A DNA stretch of 18,988 nt. It comes from DASTBU01 sp035711845. Its GTDB lineage: Bacteria; Acidobacteriota; Vicinamibacteria; Vicinamibacterales; 2-12-FULL-66-21. Below, one piece after another: positions 14,785 through 18,988 of this stretch. Position 1 is the stretch's first letter. Each line of letters starts with the position of its first letter. The stretch spans positions 1-18,988 of the forward strand of contig DASTBU010000177.1 of the NCBI GenBank assembly GCA_035711845.1, in the 5' to 3' direction. The notes beneath the pieces are model-generated. The model did no database searches. It saw nothing but the letters and a program-made list of their open reading frames with translations, and was not told the origin of the DNA. Position numbers and translations under genes: made by a program.

Positions 14785-14806
14785 CGTTCAGTCCAGAAGG
14801 AGACAC

Positions 14807-15256
14807 ATGAGTACGTCACGACAGTACGAGCTCGTCTACATCGTCACGCCTGACGCGTCCGAGCAGGAGGTCGCCGACCTCCACACCCAGATCGAGCAGA
14901 TCATCCAGCGGTTCAACGGCACGCTGGACAAGACGGAGAACTGGGGGCGGCGCAAGATGGCCTACGAGATCGGCCATCACCGCGAGGGCACCTACGTGGT
15001 CGAGACCATCACCGGTCCCGGCGAGCTGATGAAAGAGATCGACCGGCGGCTGCGGGTGATCGACCAGGTCATCCGCCACCTCGTGGTGCGTGTCGACGAA
15101 GAGCTGCGCGTGGCCGAGCGCACGCGCGAGGCCCGCAAGGCGACCCAGGCGCGCCGGCGCGTGGCCCGCGGTCTGCCGCCGGAGCCGGCGCCTGGCGAGG
15201 CGCGGGGCGATGCGGATCTGGATGATGATCGGGAAGGCGTGGAGGTCCAGCGATGA
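14807..15256 (+). CDS. rpsF: 30S ribosomal protein bS6
   Basis: The protein is 149 residues. Residues 1-100 are the S6 ferredoxin-like domain (RQYELVYIVTPDASEQEV, then NWGRRKMAYEIGHHREGTYVV near 45-65). A charged tail rich in Arg, Glu and Asp follows, longer than usual. S6 binds with S18 to helix 22 of 16S rRNA. I chose ATG 14807 because AAGGAG at 14797-14802 precedes it; the frame is open back to 14747, but that part would translate the leader hairpin. The stop overlaps the rpsR start as ATGA, so the two partners are translationally coupled. Confidence 0.95.
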   Translation: MSTSRQYELVYIVTPDASEQEVADLHTQIEQIIQRFNGTLDKTENWGRRKMAYEIGHHREGTYVVETITGPGELMKEIDRRLRVIDQVIRHLVVRVDEELRVAERTREARKATQARRRVARGLPPEPAPGEARGDADLDDDREGVEVQR

Positions 15257-15549
15257 GCGACGAACGTGGAGGCCGCGGCCGCGGAGGCCGGGGCGGCGAC
15301 CGGGACAAGGGCAAGGACGGCCCGCGCCGGGGCGGGTTCTTCCGCCGCCGCCGCGTGTGTAAGTTCTGCGCGGAGAAAATCGATTACATCAACTACAAGG
15401 ACGTGCGCCTGCTGGCCCCGTTCCTGCCGGAGCGCGGCAAGATCCAGCCCCGGCGGATCTCGGGGACCTGCGCTCTGCACCAGCGCAAGCTGCAGACCGC
15501 GATCAAGCGCGCGCGGCAGCTGGCGTTGATTCCTTACGTGACGGATTGA
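15253..15549 (+). CDS. rpsR: 30S ribosomal protein bS18, zinc-type with Gly/Arg-rich extension
   Basis: The protein is 98 residues. The first 30 or so are a Gly/Arg-rich extension (GGRGRGGRGGDRDKG) absent from E. coli S18. The conserved core follows: FFRRRRVCKFCAEKIDYINYKD, then GKIQPRRISGTCALHQRKLQTAIKRARQLALIPY. Cys36, Cys39, Cys73 and His76 form a plausible zinc site, the cysteine-bearing paralogue type. Genomes with such C+ ribosomal proteins sometimes carry a cysteine-free second copy under zinc control, but none is in this window. It pairs with S6 in the 30S platform, and its start overlaps rpsF by 4 nt. Confidence 0.95.
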   Translation: MSDERGGRGRGGRGGDRDKGKDGPRRGGFFRRRRVCKFCAEKIDYINYKDVRLLAPFLPERGKIQPRRISGTCALHQRKLQTAIKRARQLALIPYVTD

Positions 15550-15572
15550 GGGCGCACGAGGCCCGACGGTTA

Positions 15573-15676
15573 TCACGATGTCCGCGATGACACGATGAAC
15601 ACGATGGCGCCTGAGGAAACCATTTCGATGATTTTCCGGGCTCATCGTGGCCATCGTGTCATCGGTTCATCGTGAT
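15573..15676. repeat. CACGATG-type inverted repeat array (copy B)
   Basis: The left arm has CACGATG words around 15574-15606 and the right arm has the complementary CATCGTG words around 15642-15675. The core GATGACACGATG followed two bases later by CACGATGGC also occurs in copy A at about 6047-6068, so the two arrays are one family. It fills most of the 160-bp rpsR-rplI spacer, inside a normally compact ribosomal operon. The transcript should fold into a long imperfect hairpin. Confidence 0.7.
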
Positions 15677-15709
15677 GGCCGTGGGCCCCATGCTGAGGAC
15701 GATACAGCC

Positions 15710-16156
15710 ATGGAAGTCATTCTGAGAGAGCACGTCGACAATCTGGGCCGGCGCGGCGATGTCGTGAAGGTCGCCGAGGGCTACGCGCGCAACTACCTGC
15801 TGCCGCGGAAGCTCGCGCTGGCCGTCACCGAGGCCAACAAGCGGCAGATCGAGCGCGAGCGGAAGATTGCCGACGCGCGTGAAGCCGAGGAGAAGTCGCA
15901 CGCTGAAGCGTTCGCCGGGCGGCTGGCCCAGGTCGAGGTCGAGATCGGCCGCCGGGTCGGCGAGAACGACACGCTGTACGGGTCGGTGACATCGGCCGAC
16001 ATCGCGCACGCGCTCCACGCCAAGGGCTTCGAGGTGGAAAAGCGCAGGATTCACCTTCCCGAGCCGTTGAAGGCGCTCGGCGAGACGATGGTGCCCGTGA
16101 GAATCCACCGCGAGGTCACGGCGCAGGTACGCGTCAGGGTCGTTCAGGAACAGTAA
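15710..16156 (+). CDS. rplI: 50S ribosomal protein bL9
   Basis: The protein is 148 residues, the usual length. The N-terminal domain carries the signature MEVILREHVDNLGRRGDVVKVAEGYARNYLLPRKLA (1-36), followed by the long connecting helix (about 40-75) and the C-terminal domain (GENDTLYGSVTSADIAHAL, 84-102). It binds domain V of 23S rRNA at the base of the L1 stalk. I start at ATG 15710, where the family consensus begins; the frame is open back to 15647 but only through the repeat array. GAGGA about 11 bp upstream is a passable ribosome site. Confidence 0.96.
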   Translation: MEVILREHVDNLGRRGDVVKVAEGYARNYLLPRKLALAVTEANKRQIERERKIADAREAEEKSHAEAFAGRLAQVEVEIGRRVGENDTLYGSVTSADIAHALHAKGFEVEKRRIHLPEPLKALGETMVPVRIHREVTAQVRVRVVQEQ

Positions 16157-16265
16157 GGCACTTTTCCGGCGGCGCGCGTCGATCGCGAGATCGGGTGAGC
16201 GCGGATCTGGTATCCTTGATTCCGTTCACCCGCAGTTCAGTCTCGTCCCGCGATCTGTCGATTTC

Positions 16266-17627
16266 ATGGCTGACGTCGCCGCTCCCGAACGCACGCTTCC
16301 CCACAGCCTCGACGCCGAAAAATCCGTCCTCGGCGCAGTTCTGATTTCGAACGAGGCGTTCAACCACGCAGCGGAGCTGATCGACACGCGCGACTTCTTC
16401 CGCGATGCGCACCGGCGCATCTTCGAGAAGATGGTCGCGCTCAGCGAGCGCGGCACCGCCATCGACTTCATCACGCTCAAGGAGGAGCTCGCGCGCGCCG
16501 GTGAGCTCGACGAGGTCGGCGGCCCGGCCTACATCGCCTCGCTGGCCGATGGCGTCCCGCGCTCGGCCAACGTCGAGTACTACGCGCGGATCGTCAAGGA
16601 GAAGTCCACGCTCCGGAGCCTGATTCACTCCGCGACCAAGATCCTCGTGGAGGCGTACGAAGCCGAGCAGGAGCCCGATCTCCTGCTCGACGAAGCGGAG
16701 CGCGCGATTTTCGCCATCGCCGAAGATCGGATCCGCGAAGGGTTCGTCCCCCTGCGCGACCTCGTGCAGAGCAGCTTCACGACCATCGAAAAGCTGCAGC
16801 AGCACAAGGGGCTCGTGACCGGTGTGCCCACCGGCTTCGTGGACCTCGATCAGATGACCTCGGGCCTGCAGCCGTCCGACCTGGTGCTCGTGGCCGCCCG
16901 TCCCTCGATGGGGAAGACGAGCTTCGTGCTCAACGTCGCGCAGCACGTGGGCACGGCCACCGACATGACGGTCGGTTTCTTCAGCCTCGAGATGTCCAAG
17001 GAGCAGCTGTTCATGCGGATGCTGACCTCGGAGGCCAGAATCGATGCGCACCGGTTCCGCAGCGGCTACCTGAGCGAGAAGGACTACGGCCGGCTCTCGC
17101 ACGCGCTGGGGACGCTGGCCGAAGCGCGGGTGTTCATCGACGACTCGGCGTCGATCGGGGTGCTGGAGATGCGGGCCAAGGCGCGGCGGCTCAAGGCCGA
17201 GCACGGCCTGCACCTGCTCGTCATCGATTACATCCAGCTGATGCAGGGCCGCGGACGGTTCGAGAGCCGGCAGCAGGAGCTCGCGTCGATCTCGCGCTCG
17301 CTCAAGGGGCTGGCGAAAGAGCTCCACGTCCCCATCGTCGCGCTCTCGCAGCTGTCACGCGCGCCCGAGACCCGGTCCGACCACCGCCCGCAGCTCTCCG
17401 ACCTGCGCGAGTCGGGCGCGCTCGAACAGGATGCGGACCTCGTCATGTTCATTTTCCGCGAAGAGCAGTATCGCGACGCGGACGGTCAGCCGAACCAGGA
17501 AGCCGAAGGCATGGCGGAGCTGATCGTCGGCAAGCAGCGCAACGGCCCGACCGGCGTCGTCAAGCTCGCGTTCATCAAGGAACACACCCGGTTCGAGAAC
17601 CTCGCGCACGGGGCGCAGGGCGCGTAA
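16266..17627 (+). CDS. dnaB: Replicative DNA helicase DnaB
   Basis: The protein is 453 residues, full length and free of inteins. The N-terminal DnaB domain (about 10-110, PHSLDAEKSVLGAVL) contacts primase. The RecA-like C-terminal ATPase (from about 180) has Walker A ARPSMGKTS (211-219, Lys217), FFSLEMS with Glu242, Walker B LLVID (317-321), the ALSQLSR motif (359-365) and the KQRNGPTG arginine-finger region near 430. It unwinds DNA ahead of the replisome. The ATG follows rplI by 109 bp with no clear ribosome site. Only 3 bp separate its stop from alr, so the two are cotranscribed. rplI-dnaB-alr is a classical bacterial order. Confidence 0.97.
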   Translation: MADVAAPERTLPHSLDAEKSVLGAVLISNEAFNHAAELIDTRDFFRDAHRRIFEKMVALSERGTAIDFITLKEELARAGELDEVGGPAYIASLADGVPRSANVEYYARIVKEKSTLRSLIHSATKILVEAYEAEQEPDLLLDEAERAIFAIAEDRIREGFVPLRDLVQSSFTTIEKLQQHKGLVTGVPTGFVDLDQMTSGLQPSDLVLVAARPSMGKTSFVLNVAQHVGTATDMTVGFFSLEMSKEQLFMRMLTSEARIDAHRFRSGYLSEKDYGRLSHALGTLAEARVFIDDSASIGVLEMRAKARRLKAEHGLHLLVIDYIQLMQGRGRFESRQQELASISRSLKGLAKELHVPIVALSQLSRAPETRSDHRPQLSDLRESGALEQDADLVMFIFREEQYRDADGQPNQEAEGMAELIVGKQRNGPTGVVKLAFIKEHTRFENLAHGAQGA

Positions 17628-17630
17628 GAG

Positions 17631-18734
17631 ATGATCCGGCCCACCGTCGCGCGAGTTGACCTCGACGCGATCCGTTCGAATTTCAGGGCCATCAGCGGCT
17701 TCCTGTCGGGTCGCGCCAGGGTGATCGGGGTCGTCAAGGCCAACGCCTACGGTCACGGGTCGGTCGAGGTCGGGCGCACGCTCGAGAGCGCCGGCGCGGC
17801 CATGCTCGCCTGCGCGGATATCGAAGAGGCGATTGCGCTGCGCGAAGGCGGCGTCCGGGCGCCCATTCTCGTCTTCGGCGCGCTCAGCGTCAGCGACCTG
17901 GAGGGCGTCGTCACACATGACCTGACGCCGACGATCTCGACCCCGGGTGCGGCCCGCGCACTGCACGCGATCGCCGCAAGGCACGGCGTGGTGCTCCACT
18001 GCCACCTGAAGATCGATACCGGGATGAACCGGCTCGGGTTTCGGCACGACAACCTGCGACGCACGCTGCCCGACGCGGCGAGCCGGCATCTGGCCATCGA
18101 TGCGGTCTACACGCATTTTGCGACCGCCGACGATCCGGAGCATTCCCTCTTCGCCGAGCAGCGCCAGCGTTTCGAGGACGCGCTCGCCGTGTTGCCCGAG
18201 CTGGGTGTTCACGCGCCAATCCGGCACGCGGCGAACAGCGCGGCCCTCCTGCGCGACGAGCGTGTCTGGTACGATTTCGTCCGGCCGGGCCTCCTGCTCT
18301 ACGGCGTCGTTCCGCCGCCGCTTGCGGCGACGCTCGGCGTGCGTCCGGCGATGTCGCTGCGGAGCCGCATCGTGGCGGTCAAGGGCCTGCGCCCGGGCGA
18401 GGGCGCGGGCTACGGCGTCAGAGACGCCGGGAACGCGCCGCGGTCCGTCGCGATTGTTCCTGCCGGCTATGCCGACGGTCTCGATACGCGCCTCGCGGGC
18501 CGGGGCTCCATGCTCGTCCGCGGCCGGCGCGCGCCGATCGTCGGATCGGTGTGCATGGACATGACGATCATCGACGTCACCGGCATGGAGGCGGCGCCGG
18601 GAGACGATGTGGTGATCATAGGCGAGCAAGGGGAGGAGTCGATCGGCGTCCGCGAGATGGCGGCGGCGATCGGTGCGATTCCCTACGAGCTCCTGTGCCG
18701 CGTCGGGTCGCGCATCGAACGGGTCTACCAGTAG
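17631..18734 (+). CDS. alr: Alanine racemase
   Basis: The protein is 367 residues, a fold-type III PLP enzyme that interconverts L- and D-alanine for peptidoglycan. The PLP lysine is Lys36 in VVKANAYGHG (34-43). The second catalytic base is Tyr261 in EGAGYGV. SVCMDMTIIDVT (about 305-320) is the conserved substrate-entry region. All landmarks are intact and the length is normal. It starts 3 bp after dnaB. The GATTG-rich repeat element starts 12 bp after its stop and may serve as the transcript end. Confidence 0.96.
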   Translation: MIRPTVARVDLDAIRSNFRAISGFLSGRARVIGVVKANAYGHGSVEVGRTLESAGAAMLACADIEEAIALREGGVRAPILVFGALSVSDLEGVVTHDLTPTISTPGAARALHAIAARHGVVLHCHLKIDTGMNRLGFRHDNLRRTLPDAASRHLAIDAVYTHFATADDPEHSLFAEQRQRFEDALAVLPELGVHAPIRHAANSAALLRDERVWYDFVRPGLLLYGVVPPPLAATLGVRPAMSLRSRIVAVKGLRPGEGAGYGVRDAGNAPRSVAIVPAGYADGLDTRLAGRGSMLVRGRRAPIVGSVCMDMTIIDVTGMEAAPGDDVVIIGEQGEESIGVREMAAAIGAIPYELLCRVGSRIERVYQ

Positions 18735-18745
18735 AAACGGGGGAG

Positions 18746-18988
18746 ATTGCAGATTCGTCGATTGCGGATTGCGGATTGATTGGCGATTGACGATTGGGGA
18801 TTGGGGATTTTATTCGGGAATTGAGGATTGGCGATTGGCGGAGACGGCCCGCGGCGCCGGGGATGTGCTCAGCATTTCGACAGAGCGCGCGCGGGGCTCG
18901 GGGCTCGGGGCTCGGGGCTCGGCGGAAGAGCCTCCAGAAATCACCGAATCAAATTTCAATTCGCCAATCGTCAATCGACACTCAATCT
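18746..18988. repeat. Second GATTG-rich MITE-like element (runs off the window)
   Basis: It starts with ATTGCAGATTCGT (18746-18758), identical to the terminal repeat of the 935-1164 element. It then follows that element in reverse orientation: ATTGCGGATTGCGGATTGATTG, TTTATTCGGG near 18809, the GCGGCGCC-GGGATGTG core near 18851-18866, and ATCACCGAATCAAAT near 18939-18953. Its first half is almost a pure 7-bp series of GATTGCG/GATTGAC-like words. Its central part differs from the first copy by a GGGGCTC array. The far end lies beyond the window. Confidence 0.75.
18893..18920 (+). repeat. Four tandem GGGGCTC heptamers
   Basis: Four perfect copies of GGGGCTC run without interruption inside the second MITE-like element, at a place where the first element has unrelated unique sequence. 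It is a second, independent 7-bp tandem array in this window. Confidence 0.85.

Noticed and set aside
16134..17327. 397-codon minus-strand frame
   Set aside because: It is the antisense shadow of dnaB and rplI, made open by the GC-rich codon pattern; no motif was seen.
16266..17627. Possible intein in DnaB
   Set aside because: DnaB is a common intein host, but the protein is 453 residues with uninterrupted motifs.

Overview
The window is high-GC bacterial chromosome, roughly two-thirds G+C by eye, with dense genes and many GTG starts fused to the upstream stop as GTGA. It encodes lipopolysaccharide-type functions (heptose kinase, heptosyltransferase, O-antigen ligase, LolB-like lipoprotein), so the host is a diderm. 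Codon use, the secreted metalloprotease and the many intergenic repeats remind me of Acidobacteriota (Vicinamibacteria-like). That placement is a guess; the sequence carries no rRNA to settle it.

Region 1 (1-6140) is a rearranged accessory stretch. Two diverged copies of the heptose-7-phosphate kinase gene rfaE1 lie in direct orientation on the minus strand: <1-881, cut by the window edge, and 5056-6012. Between them lie a terminal-inverted-repeat element (935-1164), the last 24 codons of a lost second O-antigen ligase gene fused to a decayed ISL3-type transposase (1173-2153), two genes of clearly lower GC (a hypothetical exported protein and a snapalysin-like secreted metalloprotease with EF-hand-like repeats), and a decayed IS3-type orfA (4576-4868). 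The simplest reading is a waaL-rfaE1 duplication later opened by insertion elements and foreign cargo.

Region 2 (5056-8604, minus strand) is a compact envelope operon: ycaR/Trm112-like zinc protein, GT9 heptosyltransferase, O-antigen ligase and intact rfaE1. It diverges from region 3 at a 66-bp intergenic region where a palindromic ATTATAAT gives a -10 box on each strand.

Region 3 (8671-18734, plus strand) is housekeeping: a TPR protein, LolB-like lipoprotein, ispE, tRNA-Gln(UUG), prs, rplY/ctc, pth, rpsF, rpsR, rplI, dnaB and alr. The order TPR-lolB-ispE-tRNA-Gln-prs-rplY-pth matches, as far as I remember, the hemA-proximal cluster of Pseudomonas. It is followed by the classical rpsF-rpsR-rplI-dnaB-alr cluster.

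The most unusual theme is the intergenic DNA. At least four kinds of short palindromic or tandem elements sit between genes: (a) the GATTG-rich element with 13-bp ends (935-1164, and again from 18746 past the window end); (b) CACGATG-type inverted arrays (6040-6119 and 15573-15676); (c) a 7-bp GCTGGAA array abutting the rplY start codon; (d) a GC-rich double-stem hairpin just before rpsF. The paralogous waaL-rfaE1 spacers carry different elements, which argues that these sequences move or are replaced.
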